In this document: one piece after another, positions 1 to 6,527 of the stretch
Position numbering within the stretch: the stretch's first letter is position 1
Layout of the letters: every line of letters starts with the position of its first letter
From: SIG588 sp045591985
GTDB lineage: Bacteria; Bacillota; Clostridia; Oscillospirales; Acutalibacteraceae
Direction: 5' to 3'
NCBI GenBank assembly: GCA_045591985.1
Contig: JAZNTV010000015.1
Span: 1-14,504, forward strand
Length of the DNA stretch: 14,504 nt
Notes under the pieces: model-generated
The model's input: the letters and a program-made list of their open reading frames with translations, nothing else
Told to the model about the DNA's origin: nothing
The model's database searches: none
Program-made: the position numbers and the translations under genes

Positions 1-884
1 GGCATACCGGTGGTGATACCGCCGAGTACACCGCCTGCGTGGTTGGTAGCGGTGACAACGCCCATGCCCGCACGGCGATAGGGGTCGTTGTGTTCACTGC
101 CGCGCATGGCGGAGGCGGCAAAACCTTCGCCGAATTCCACCCCCTTTACGGCGGGAATGCCGAAAAGATTGGCGGCAAGACGGTTTTCGATCCCGTCATA
201 CAGCGGGGCGCCGAGCCCGGCAGGCAGACCGATCACGGCACACTCCACCACACCGCCGACGGAATCACCGTCGGCCGCCACGGCGGCGATAAGTGCTGCC
301 ATCGTTTCGCCTGCTGCGGTATCGAGTACGGCGGGGTTACGGGCAGCGGGTGCGGCAAGATCGGCGGCGGTGACCGCCACGGGATCAAACGGAATGTCAT
401 GTACGTCTCCTACCGAGGCAATGTGTGCACCGACGGCGATGCCGTTTTTTTGCAGGATCTGCAGAGCGATACCGCCCGCAACGCATACAGGGGCGGTGAG
501 CCGTCCCGAAAAGTGTCCGCCGCCGCGCGCATCCTCAAACCCGTGGTATTTCACCGTGGCGGGGTAATCCGCATGAGATGGGCGGGGAAGGTCGCCGAGA
601 CCGGCATAGTCGTTTGAGCGGGTATTGGTGTTGTCGATCACGGCACAGAGCGGTGCACCGCAGGTGACGCCGTTTACCAGACCCGACAGAAAACGCGGGG
701 TATCCGCTTCACGGCGCGGGGTGGCCAGTGTGCCACCGGGGGCGCGCCGCGCCATAAAACGGGCCAGTGCCGCCTCGTCTACATTGAAGCCGGCGGGCAG
801 ACCGTCCACTACCACACCGATAGCGTCGCCGTGAGACTGCCCGAAGACCGATACCTTCAGTCGATTACCGAATCCGGAACTCAT
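1..884 (-). CDS. aroC: Chorismate synthase, 3' end outside window
   Basis: Converts 5-enolpyruvylshikimate-3-phosphate (EPSP) to chorismate, the last step of the shikimate pathway, using reduced FMN. The frame is open from the ATG at 882-884 to the window edge, giving 294 codons of a protein that is usually about 350-390 aa, so the C-terminus is missing. Visible family features are the N-terminal FGQSHG motif with catalytic-type His18, followed by GVVVDGLPAG. Next come the MARRAPGG...TPRREAD segment (about 44-61), RPSHADYPATVKY with His104, and GGGHFSGR, the second family signature. The first motif normally reads G-E/D/S-S-H-G; here it has Gln, which is unusual but leaves the His intact. The start overlaps the aroA stop in an ATGA arrangement, so it is the last visible gene of the operon and probably translationally coupled. 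Identity is very secure. Confidence 0.96.
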   Translation of the reverse strand, partial: MSSGFGNRLKVSVFGQSHGDAIGVVVDGLPAGFNVDEAALARFMARRAPGGTLATPRREADTPRFLSGLVNGVTCGAPLCAVIDNTNTRSNDYAGLGDLPRPSHADYPATVKYHGFEDARGGGHFSGRLTAPVCVAGGIALQILQKNGIAVGAHIASVGDVHDIPFDPVAVTAADLAAPAARNPAVLDTAAGETMAALIAAVAADGDSVGGVVECAVIGLPAGLGAPLYDGIENRLAANLFGIPAVKGVEFGEGFAASAMRGSEHNDPYRRAGMGVVTATNHAGGVLGGITTGM

Positions 885-2128
885 AATACATGTCCTCCCA
901 GTTGTTCAAAATGGGTGAAAAAGGCGGGATAGGATTTTTCGACCGCCTCGCTTTGCTGTATGGTGACAGTCGCTGTTGCGCGGGTGGCGGCTATGGCGGC
1001 GGCCATCACCAGACGATGGTCATTTTGACTGTTTACCACGCCGCCGCTGAAGGTGCCGCCGTGAATGATCAAGGCATCCGCTTGCTCTTCCACGCGAATA
1101 CCCAAGGCTGTGAGCAGGTCGGCCATGCCGTGGAGACGGTCGCATTCTTTGAGACGGCACCGAGCGGCATGAAACAACCGCGACGTACCGTTGGCTGTTG
1201 CCGCCACAATAGCCAACGGCGGCAGTAAGTCGGGAATATCGCTCATATCGATGTCTGTTGCGGTGAGCGGCGCAGGGGAGACGGTCACGCCGTTTTCGGT
1301 TGGTGTAACGTCGGCCCCGAAGGCACGAAGCAACGAAACCATGGCACGATCGCCTTGCGCACTGTCCGTTTGCAAGCCGTTTACGGTTACGGTATGGCCG
1401 ATGGCTCCTGCCGCCAGCCAAAAAGCGGCGTTCGACCAGTCCCCTTCTACCGTTAGTGTATCGGGAGAACGGTAAGCGGAATCACCGCCCAGTGAAAAGG
1501 CACTTTCCTTTACATCGATGTCGATCCCGAAGCGCGCCATCGTGCGAAGTGTCATATCGACGTATCCGCGCGATTGCAACGGAGAGGTGAGGTGAATGGT
1601 GCTGCTTTTAGCGGTCAGCGGCAAGGCGAGCAATAACCCGGTGATAAATTGCGAAGAGATATCGCCTGCCATATCAAACCTACCGCCGGTAAGCTTACCG
1701 TGAAGTGTCAACGGCAAACAGGAGGCGGTGGTGTGGATGCCGTGTAGTGCCAACGCTTCCAACAAGGTGTCGATAGGGCGTGTAGGCAGGCGACCGTGAC
1801 CGATGAAGGTCGCATCGATGCCGAGAGCGGCCGCGACCGGCAACAAGAAACGCAGGGTAGATCCGCTCTCGCCGCAATCCAATATCGGCGAGCGATAGGG
1901 GGTAGTTATTGGTTTAACAGAGCAGAGGTTGTTTTCCACATCAATGTCAGCGCCGAGTGCACGCAGGCAACGAATGGTGGCGTCGATATCGGCGGACTGT
2001 GCCGAGAGCGGAAAGGTACATCCCTTGTCAGATAGAGCGGCACAGATTAACGTGCGATGCACATCCGATTTGGAAGGAATGGCCGACAAAGTGCCGCCGA
2101 CAGAGCAAGGGGGTATATTTGTGTTCAT
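881..2128 (-). CDS. aroA: EPSP synthase (3-phosphoshikimate 1-carboxyvinyltransferase)
   Basis: Transfers the enolpyruvyl group of PEP to shikimate-3-phosphate, giving EPSP. The 415-aa length is normal. Seen motifs: PSKSDVHR with Lys20, Ser21 and Arg25 (substrate-binding loop); LDCGESGSTLRFL at 83-95 (PEP loop, with GESGST where E. coli has GNAGTA); GDISSQF at 155-161; DIPDLLPPLA at 297-306, whose Asp300 matches the catalytic Asp of the family; RLKECDRL at 325-332 with Glu328; and NDHRLVMAAA at 369-378. I start at the ATG at 2126-2128 because it overlaps the aroB stop as TGATG. The in-frame TTG one codon upstream is less likely. The 3' end overlaps aroC by 4 nt. Glyphosate response cannot be judged from these motifs alone. 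Confidence 0.95.
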   Translation of the reverse strand: MNTNIPPCSVGGTLSAIPSKSDVHRTLICAALSDKGCTFPLSAQSADIDATIRCLRALGADIDVENNLCSVKPITTPYRSPILDCGESGSTLRFLLPVAAALGIDATFIGHGRLPTRPIDTLLEALALHGIHTTASCLPLTLHGKLTGGRFDMAGDISSQFITGLLLALPLTAKSSTIHLTSPLQSRGYVDMTLRTMARFGIDIDVKESAFSLGGDSAYRSPDTLTVEGDWSNAAFWLAAGAIGHTVTVNGLQTDSAQGDRAMVSLLRAFGADVTPTENGVTVSPAPLTATDIDMSDIPDLLPPLAIVAATANGTSRLFHAARCRLKECDRLHGMADLLTALGIRVEEQADALIIHGGTFSGGVVNSQNDHRLVMAAAIAATRATATVTIQQSEAVEKSYPAFFTHFEQLGGHVL

Positions 2129-3192
2129 CAATCAGCACTTCCTTCGGTGATCCACGCGGCCAATTCGGCGGCGGGGATGTCGAGTAGTTCACAGTTTCCC
2201 ACAGCGCGCGGTACGATCAGCGTCAAACGCTTGCCGCGGCGCTTTTTGTCCCGTATCGCTACCGTCAACAATTCGTCGGCGGTATAGGGATTATCGGTAG
2301 GAAGACCGTGTGCTTTTAAAACGCGGATCAGTTGTGCGGCGGTATGGCGATCACACAAGCCGCGTTTGGCGGCGGCACGGGTGATGACCGCCATGCCGAT
2401 GGCGACCGCCTCGCCGTGTGCCAATGTGAAGCGGCTGTGCTGTTCGATGGCGTGGCCGATCGTGTGGCCGAGATTGAGCAGCTGACGCAGGCCGCCGTCT
2501 TGTTCGTCCTGCTCTACAACGTGGGCTTTGTAACGGACACAACGAACGACCGCGGCGGTAAGACAGGGGATTTCCGCATTTTCCAGTGCGGCGAAAAGGG
2601 TCGGATCACACAGCATGGCGGTTTTGATCGTTTCAGCCATACCGTTTCGCAGCTCGGCCAAGGGAAGGGTCGCAAACGCCGCAGTATCACACAGAACACC
2701 GAGCGGCTGTTTGAAGGCTCCTGCCAAATTTTTGCCCGCTGCAAGATCCACCCCCGTTTTACCGCCTACCGCCGCATCGACGGCTGCAAGCAGGGTGGTA
2801 GGGAGCGTTACGTGGGGAATGCCGCGCAGATACACTGCGGCAGCGAAACCGGCCAGATCGCTTACAACGCCGCCGCCCAGTGCGACCACCATATCGTTAC
2901 GTGTGATCTCGTTTTCGGCCATACATTCGAGTAAGGCTACCAACGTGGCGGTGGTTTTCGAAGCTTCACCGTGGGGGAACACGAAACGATGAACCGAAAA
3001 GCCGGCTTCTGCCAGACTGTGCTCCACTATATCGGCATACAGCGCGTTTACGTTGTCATCCGTCACAAGCTGGACGGTACATGGTGTGTGTAAATCGCCG
3101 AGCCACGCGCCGCTCTTGACAAGCAGATCCTGCCCTACGGTAACGACGTAGGGGACAGCAGTGCGTACGGGAATGCGATCGGTAACGGGCAT
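2128..3192 (-). CDS. aroB: 3-dehydroquinate synthase
   Basis: Cyclises DAHP to 3-dehydroquinate, the second shikimate step, in an NAD+- and divalent-metal-dependent reaction. The 354-aa length is typical. Seen: the glycine-rich GGGVVSDLAGF at 106-116, TLPTTLLAAVDAAVGGKTGVD around 129-149 (substrate and NAD binding), RNGMAE with Glu187, LGHTIGHAIE with His243, LAHGE with His259, and a late DKK at 315-317. Glu187, His243 and His259 correspond to the three metal ligands known for the family. The ATG shares one base with the tyrA stop (TAATG) and the TGA shares one base with the aroA ATG (TGATG), so it sits in a chain of coupled genes. No irregularity seen. Confidence 0.96.
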   Translation of the reverse strand: MPVTDRIPVRTAVPYVVTVGQDLLVKSGAWLGDLHTPCTVQLVTDDNVNALYADIVEHSLAEAGFSVHRFVFPHGEASKTTATLVALLECMAENEITRNDMVVALGGGVVSDLAGFAAAVYLRGIPHVTLPTTLLAAVDAAVGGKTGVDLAAGKNLAGAFKQPLGVLCDTAAFATLPLAELRNGMAETIKTAMLCDPTLFAALENAEIPCLTAAVVRCVRYKAHVVEQDEQDGGLRQLLNLGHTIGHAIEQHSRFTLAHGEAVAIGMAVITRAAAKRGLCDRHTAAQLIRVLKAHGLPTDNPYTADELLTVAIRDKKRRGKRLTLIVPRAVGNCELLDIPAAELAAWITEGSAD

Positions 3193-4043
3193 TACGAATG
3201 ACTCCTTTCGGCTTCCATCGTGGCAAGCTTTTGCAAACGGCCTTCACGCAACAGGGTACACAAGCGTTCGGCGTCTTCTGCCTTCAGCGCTTCGGAATAG
3301 GCGGTGAGATGAGCGATCACGCGATCCAATTCCGCGGATAAATGGTCGCGGTTGGCCAAAAACAGGGCTGTCCACATATCTTCATCCAACAGTGCAACAC
3401 GGGTAAGATCTTTAAAACTCCCTGCCGAAAAGCCGCTGTGCATAAGGGCTGTGGGAGATTGTACATAGGCACTGGAAATGACGTGAGCCAACTGCGAGGT
3501 GTAGGCGATGGTGCGGTCGTGTCCGTCGGGGTCGGAAAACCGCAACTCCGTAAAACCGGCCGATAAAAACAGATCTTTAAGCATGGCCAAAGTCATAATG
3601 TCGGTGGTGTCGTCCGGGGTGAGGATCATGGAAGCGCCCGCAAACAGATTGGCAGAGCCGTTGTCAAAGCCGCTGCATTCGCGTCCCGCCATGGGGTGGC
3701 CGCCGACGTACAAAAAGCCGTTTTCCCGTGCCAGCGGAGAGAGTACCGCGTAAATGGCGCGTTTGACACCGCACAGGTCTACCACCACCGCCCCTTTTTT
3801 AAGCAACGGGGCGATGCGTGCCGCTTCGGTTACCAATACGTTCGGCGTTAACGCCAAAAGTACGATGTCGCACTCGTGAAGCGTTTGGTCGTTCAAGCGT
3901 TCCGACACGGCTCCGCACAGCAACGCTTTGGACATGGTGTCTTCGTGAATATCCAGACCGAGAACGGTGTGGTCGGTGTTTTCGGTAATGGCACGTGCCA
4001 TCGAACCGCCGATCAGACCGAGACCGATAATACCGATGTTCAT
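3192..4043 (-). CDS. tyrA: Prephenate dehydrogenase
   Basis: Oxidatively decarboxylates prephenate to 4-hydroxyphenylpyruvate on the way to tyrosine. The 283-aa protein has an N-terminal Rossmann motif GLGLIGGS (7-14). Asp31 at the end of the second strand favours NAD+ over NADP+ (inference from the general Rossmann rule). GGHPMAGRE (114-122) carries the His that matches the catalytic residue of the TyrA family. TSQLAHVIS and GSFKDLTRVA complete the family pattern. There is no room for the C-terminal ACT domain found in Bacillus TyrA, so direct tyrosine feedback by that route is not expected. A strong AAGGAGGAA ribosome site lies 7 nt before the ATG. The gene begins 12 nt after the aroF stop and overlaps aroB by one base. 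The placement puts a tyrosine-branch enzyme inside the common-pathway operon. Confidence 0.94.
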   Translation of the reverse strand: MNIGIIGLGLIGGSMARAITENTDHTVLGLDIHEDTMSKALLCGAVSERLNDQTLHECDIVLLALTPNVLVTEAARIAPLLKKGAVVVDLCGVKRAIYAVLSPLARENGFLYVGGHPMAGRECSGFDNGSANLFAGASMILTPDDTTDIMTLAMLKDLFLSAGFTELRFSDPDGHDRTIAYTSQLAHVISSAYVQSPTALMHSGFSAGSFKDLTRVALLDEDMWTALFLANRDHLSAELDRVIAHLTAYSEALKAEDAERLCTLLREGRLQKLATMEAERSHS

Positions 4044-4055
4044 GGGTATTCCTCC

Positions 4056-5078
4056 TTACACCGTTGTCATAGCGTCGCGCAGAGCGTTAACTTGTTTGGA
4101 CAGCGCCGTGAATGCATCGGGGGTAAGCGACTGCGGACCGTCGCACAATGCGTGTGCGGGGTCGTTATGCACTTCGATGATCAGGCCGTCCGCCCCTGCA
4201 GCAGTTGCCGCCATCGAAAGCGGGGCGACCAGACGGGCGATGCCCGTGGCGTGGCTCGGGTCGATGACAACGGGCAGGTGGGTGCGCCCGTGCAAAACGG
4301 GGACTGCCGCAATATCCAGTGTGTTGCGGGTCACGGTCTCAAAAGTGCGGATACCGCGTTCGCACAGTACCACGTTTTGGTTACCGCCCGCCATAATGTA
4401 TTCGGCGCTCATCAGCAACTCCTCAATGGTGGAGGAGAGACCGCGTTTCAAGAGAATGGGCTTATCTGTATGGCCGAGTTTCTTCAAAAGTTCAAAGTTC
4501 TGCATATTGCGGGCACCGACCTGGATCATATCCACATCATCGAACAGCGGCAACTGATCGGCGTCCATGATCTCGGTCACGATGGGCAGACCCGTCTTTT
4601 CCTGCGCTTCCAGCAACAGGCGAATACCTTCGGCGCGCATGCCCTGGAAGGCGTAGGGAGAGGTGCGGGGTTTGAACGCGCCGCCGCGCAGCATGGTCGC
4701 CCCCGCCGCTTTGACCGCCGCCGCCACTTCACAGATCTGCGCTTCGGATTCCACCGAGCAGGGGCCTGCGATCATGGCGAAATTCCCGCCGCCTATTTTG
4801 GTCGCCGTGCTGTTTTTGCCGCCGACGGTGATCACGGTGTCGTCGGGGTGGAATTTGCGGTTGGCGTTCTTATACGGCTCTTGAATACGCACCACGTCTT
4901 CCACGATATCCAGTGCGCGGATAAGGTCGATATCCAGTGTGGAGGTATCGCCGATCAGTCCCAAAATGGTCTGCGCCGCACCGACGGTGGGGTGTACCTC
5001 GATGTTGCGGGATTCCAGCCAGTGCACCAGATTTTCCAGTTGTTTTTCATTGGGATTGGATCTTAACAAAACGACCAT
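4056..5078 (-). CDS. aroF: DAHP synthase, type I-beta with N-terminal regulatory domain
   Basis: Condenses PEP and erythrose-4-phosphate to DAHP, the committed step of aromatic biosynthesis. The 340 aa divide into an N-terminal segment (about 1-80, starting MVVLLRSNP) that resembles the ferredoxin-like domain of the Thermotoga-type enzyme, and a TIM-barrel catalytic domain. Catalytic motifs: AGPCSVE (104-110), RGGAFKPRTSPY (131-142), GARNMQN (188-194), KRG (211-213), CERGIRTFE (239-247) and DPSHATG (273-279). Cys107, His276, Glu302 and Asp313 fit the four metal ligands of the family. In the Thermotoga enzyme the N-terminal domain mediates Phe/Tyr feedback, so the same is likely here but not proven. 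GAGGAA lies about 8 nt before the ATG. It is the first structural gene after the leader and attenuator. The symbol could also be given as aroG or aroA(G). Confidence 0.95.
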   Translation of the reverse strand: MVVLLRSNPNEKQLENLVHWLESRNIEVHPTVGAAQTILGLIGDTSTLDIDLIRALDIVEDVVRIQEPYKNANRKFHPDDTVITVGGKNSTATKIGGGNFAMIAGPCSVESEAQICEVAAAVKAAGATMLRGGAFKPRTSPYAFQGMRAEGIRLLLEAQEKTGLPIVTEIMDADQLPLFDDVDMIQVGARNMQNFELLKKLGHTDKPILLKRGLSSTIEELLMSAEYIMAGGNQNVVLCERGIRTFETVTRNTLDIAAVPVLHGRTHLPVVIDPSHATGIARLVAPLSMAATAAGADGLIIEVHNDPAHALCDGPQSLTPDAFTALSKQVNALRDAMTTV

Positions 5079-5115
5079 AATGAATTCCTCTTTTCTTTGA
5101 TTTCAAAATAGATAG

Positions 5116-5141
5116 GGCTTTGCAGCGGGTGCTGCAAAGCC
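5116..5141 (-). terminator. Attenuator terminator hairpin before aroF
   Basis: On the minus strand GGCTTTGCAGC (5141-5131) and GCTGCAAAGCC (5126-5116) form a perfect 11-bp stem with a 4-nt ACCC loop. It is followed by CTATCTATTTTG, a T-rich but interrupted tract. It lies 37 nt upstream of the aroF ATG and 17 nt after the leader peptide stop, the position expected of an attenuator. The stem does not include the aroF ribosome site, so transcription termination is more likely than translation control. The imperfect T-tract is the weak point. Confidence 0.75.
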
Positions 5142-5187
5142 TTTGTGTGCGCTAATTCTTACACCGAAGTGTTCACACTGCTTGCAG
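5132..5187 (-). promoter_or_regulatory. Antiterminator alternative fold of the aro leader
   Basis: In the minus-strand RNA, CUGCAAGC (5187-5180) can pair with GCUUUGCAG (5140-5132), giving 8 bp with one bulged U. The adjacent GUGUG (5178-5174) pairs with CACAC (5149-5145). The first helix uses the 5' arm of the terminator stem, so the two folds exclude each other. Inside the loop, ACAC-UUCG-GUGU (5172-5161) forms a small stable tetraloop hairpin overlapping the leader stop. A ribosome held at the aromatic codons (5222-5242) would leave 5187-5174 free and favour this fold. A ribosome at the stop codon would cover the GUGUG/CACAC helix and let the terminator form. The base pairing is seen in the sequence; the mechanism is inference. 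Confidence 0.65.
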
Positions 5188-5269
5188 ACAAACCCGAAAA
5201 GACCTTACCAAAACCGTTGGTAAAGTAAAAGCTAAAGTAATATTCGGTTGCAAACAATGCGGTTTTCAT
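5159..5269 (-). CDS. Aromatic-rich leader peptide of the aro operon
   Basis: A 36-codon reading frame with ATG at 5267-5269 and TAA at 5159-5161, preceded by CGGGAG 9 nt before the ATG. The peptide begins MKTALFATE and then reads YYFSFYF (residues 10-16, positions 5242-5222). In all it has 6 Phe (all TTT) and 3 Tyr and no Trp, so 9 of 36 residues are aromatic. It lies between a strong promoter and an 11-bp terminator stem in front of DAHP synthase. This is the layout of a Phe/Tyr attenuation leader, like the pheA and pheST leaders of enterobacteria in principle. The peptide itself probably has no function beyond being translated. It is short enough to be missed by automatic gene calling. Confidence 0.8.
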   Translation of the reverse strand: MKTALFATEYYFSFYFTNGFGKVFSGLSASSVNTSV

Positions 5270-5318
5270 AGAAAACACACTCCCGTTTTTAAACCTGTTG
5301 CTCTTCGAAGATAGTTCC

Positions 5319-5346
5319 AGTATAGCACGGTTTTTTCATTTGTCAA
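5319..5346 (-). promoter_or_regulatory. Sigma-A promoter of the aro operon
   Basis: Minus strand: a perfect -35 TTGACA (5346-5341), a 16-bp spacer and -10 TATACT (5324-5319), one base from consensus. Very AT-rich DNA lies directly upstream (5347-5390) and could act as an UP element. Transcription would start near 5312, giving about 40 nt before the leader peptide ATG. The -35 box is one arm of an inverted repeat, TGTCAA-8 nt-TTGACA (5341-5360). Confidence 0.85.
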
Positions 5347-5407
5347 GAGAAAATTTGACATTTTAAAGTGATAAATTGAAAAAATGTTTTTGTCTTGCAT
5401 GGTGTCG

Positions 5408-5433
5408 CCTTGCCTGTGCAAGGAGAGGCAAGG
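5408..5433. repeat. Inverted repeat, 8-bp arms
   Basis: CCTTGCCT (5408-5415) and AGGCAAGG (5426-5433) are perfect inverted arms with a 10-nt loop. It lies at the left edge of a gene-free palindrome cluster and just beyond the AT-rich DNA upstream of the aro promoter. There is no T-tract on either side, so it is not a convincing terminator. It is more likely part of the interspersed repeat cluster to its right. Confidence 0.55.
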
Positions 5434-5460
5434 GGCCGGGAGTTCTACTCCTCATATACG

Positions 5461-5604
5461 GTAGGGGCGATCTGTGATCGCCACGGAAAATGCACTCGGT
5501 CATGGAACGGACAGTCGAGGACGCCTGTCCCTACAATGTCGCTACGGAAAATGCGCATGGTCGTGGAACGGACGGGTGGGGACACCCGTCCCTACAAGGC
5601 GTGC
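5461..5604. repeat. Palindromic tandem repeat cluster (61-bp units)
   Basis: Two imperfect 61-bp copies lie head to tail at 5483-5543 and 5544-5604. Both begin ACGGAAAATGC, share TGGAACGGAC, and end in a palindrome followed by GTCCCTACAA. The second palindrome is perfect: GGACGGGTG (5570-5578) and CACCCGTCC (5583-5591). The first is decayed: GGACAG (5509-5514) and CTGTCC (5525-5530). A leading hairpin, GGCGATC-TGT-GATCGCC (5466-5482), is preceded by GTAGGG, the inverse of the CCCTAC that closes each unit. The short frames crossing this stretch show no coding character. It looks like a REP or MITE-type intergenic repeat, but whether it recurs in the genome cannot be seen from this window. Confidence 0.7.
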
Positions 5605-5630
5605 CGCGGGTGTGTGGTCGGTCGGGGAAC

Positions 5631-5649
5631 GGGCGGCAGGTTGCCGCCC
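5631..5649 (-). terminator. GC-rich hairpin after the araC-type gene
   Basis: GGGCGGCA (5631-5638) and TGCCGCCC (5642-5649) form a perfect 8-bp GC-rich stem with a 3-nt loop. It starts 20 nt beyond the stop of the regulator gene, in reading direction. There is no T-tract after it on the minus strand, so it may be another member of the palindromic cluster rather than a real intrinsic terminator. Confidence 0.4.
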
Positions 5650-5669
5650 CTGCCACGCTGCGGATTTGC

Positions 5670-6461
5670 TTATTTTCTCTTTTGCGCTTTGCGCCAAGCG
5701 GTGGGGGATTCGCCGTATAACGTTTTGAACGCGTGGGAGAAGACGAACACGTCGTCGTAGCCTACCGACCGTGCGATACGGGCAATATCGTAGTCGGTGG
5801 CGAGAAGGTAGCCGCAGGCAGCTTCCATCTTTGTCTTTAAAATGTATTGTTGTGTGGAGATGCCGCGGTGTTTCTTGAAGAGGGCGGTGAGATAACTGCG
5901 GTCGATGTTCAGGTGAGCGGCAATGTCCGCCACGGTAACTTTTTTGTAGATAAAGCGTTGCAGATAGTCTTCGGCATGCTCGACATAGGCTTTGCTTTCG
6001 TTGGCGGGGGGCGGAGGCGCGTTTTCCGACAACGCTTCCAAAAAGGCGTAGGCCAGCGAAACAGCACCGCACGGGCGGACGTTTTCTCCTTGTTTCAGAA
6101 GGGCATCCAACACACGGGGGACAGCGGGGGAAACAGCGCGCACGGGTGTGTGCTCGCTCAAACCGGCGGAGGCATAGATCTCGGCAAGGCCGCTGCCGTA
6201 AATGCCGAGCCATTGATAGTCCCACGGATCGTCGCGGTCGGCTTCGTAATAGGTGCTGACATAAGGCGGAATGAAAAACACTTCGCCGGCGTGCACCTCG
6301 TATTCGTTGTCGTGAATACGAAAGATGCCGCGTCCCGAACGTACGTAATGCACCAGCCAGTGGCTCAGAATATGCGGCCCGAAGAAATGGCAGGGGGCAC
6401 ACGCTTCTTCTCCGTACTGTAATCTATTGATTTTCACATCACTTGTTATCGCAAAAGGCAT
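5670..6461 (-). CDS. AraC-family transcriptional regulator
   Basis: A 263-aa one-component regulator, probably controlling the divergent alpha-galactosidase. Residues about 25-90 form a cupin-like sugar-sensing domain (HWLVHYVRSGRG, then EYEVHAGEVFFIPP, with DPWDYQWLGIYGS at the end). Residues about 165-263 hold two helix-turn-helix units: VTVADIAAHLNIDRSYLTAL at 175-194, and YDIARIARSVGYDD followed by FSHAFKTLYGESPTAWR at 224-257. This is the MsmR/RafR-like arrangement known from galactoside operons. I start at the ATG at 6459-6461, which has AAAGGTGG about 8 nt upstream. The frame stays open to 6668, but that would run into the divergent melA gene. A promoter and direct-repeat operator lie just upstream. 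The effector sugar is inferred from the neighbour only. Confidence 0.9.
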   Translation of the reverse strand: MPFAITSDVKINRLQYGEEACAPCHFFGPHILSHWLVHYVRSGRGIFRIHDNEYEVHAGEVFFIPPYVSTYYEADRDDPWDYQWLGIYGSGLAEIYASAGLSEHTPVRAVSPAVPRVLDALLKQGENVRPCGAVSLAYAFLEALSENAPPPPANESKAYVEHAEDYLQRFIYKKVTVADIAAHLNIDRSYLTALFKKHRGISTQQYILKTKMEAACGYLLATDYDIARIARSVGYDDVFVFSHAFKTLYGESPTAWRKAQKRK

Positions 6462-6485
6462 GATACCGCCACCTTTCAATAAAAA

Positions 6486-6514
6486 AGCATACCACATTTT
6501 CACATATTTTGCAA
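6486..6514 (-). promoter_or_regulatory. Promoter of the araC-type gene
   Basis: Minus strand: -35 TTGCAA (6514-6509), 17-bp spacer, -10 TATGCT (6491-6486) preceded by TGG, which makes an extended -10. Each hexamer matches 4 of 6 consensus bases. The start would fall near 6479, only about 18 nt before the ATG. The left operator half-site (6495-6506) lies inside the spacer, which would fit autoregulation. Confidence 0.55.
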
Positions 6515-6527
6515 GCATTTTCGCATA
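6495..6527. promoter_or_regulatory. Direct-repeat operator, probable AraC-type binding site
   Basis: CATTTTCACATA (6495-6506) and CATTTTCGCATA (6516-6527) match at 11 of 12 bases and start 21 bp apart, two helical turns. AraC-family dimers are known to bind paired direct half-sites with this spacing next to the -35 box. The second copy overlaps the predicted melA -35 by two bases, and the first lies within the regulator's own promoter. The repeat is seen directly; the binding protein is inferred. Confidence 0.65.

Noticed and set aside
39..834. Plus-strand frames of up to 192 codons
   Set aside because: They run antisense to chorismate synthase, whose motifs are clear on the minus strand, and their translations show no known motifs.
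2129..2131. TTG start one codon upstream for aroA
   Set aside because: The adjacent ATG overlaps the aroB stop as TGATG, a usual coupling arrangement; TTG is a rarer start and offers no better ribosome site.
5080..5312. T-box or riboswitch ahead of aroF
   Set aside because: I see no T-box consensus (TGGNACC-type) in the leader. The translated aromatic frame and two competing stems explain the region better.
5355..5383. Plus-strand promoter using TTGACA at 5355-5360
   Set aside because: No acceptable -10 box lies 16-18 bp downstream and no plus-strand gene follows before melA.
5461..5604. CRISPR array
   Set aside because: There are only two 61-bp units, adjacent with no unique spacers, and each is internally palindromic.
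5395..5760. Overlapping short plus-strand frames and the 5542-6402 minus-strand frame
   Set aside because: They cross the palindromic repeat cluster or lie out of frame with the AraC-type gene. Several overlapping frames are open at once, which is the pattern of GC-rich repeats, not of genes.
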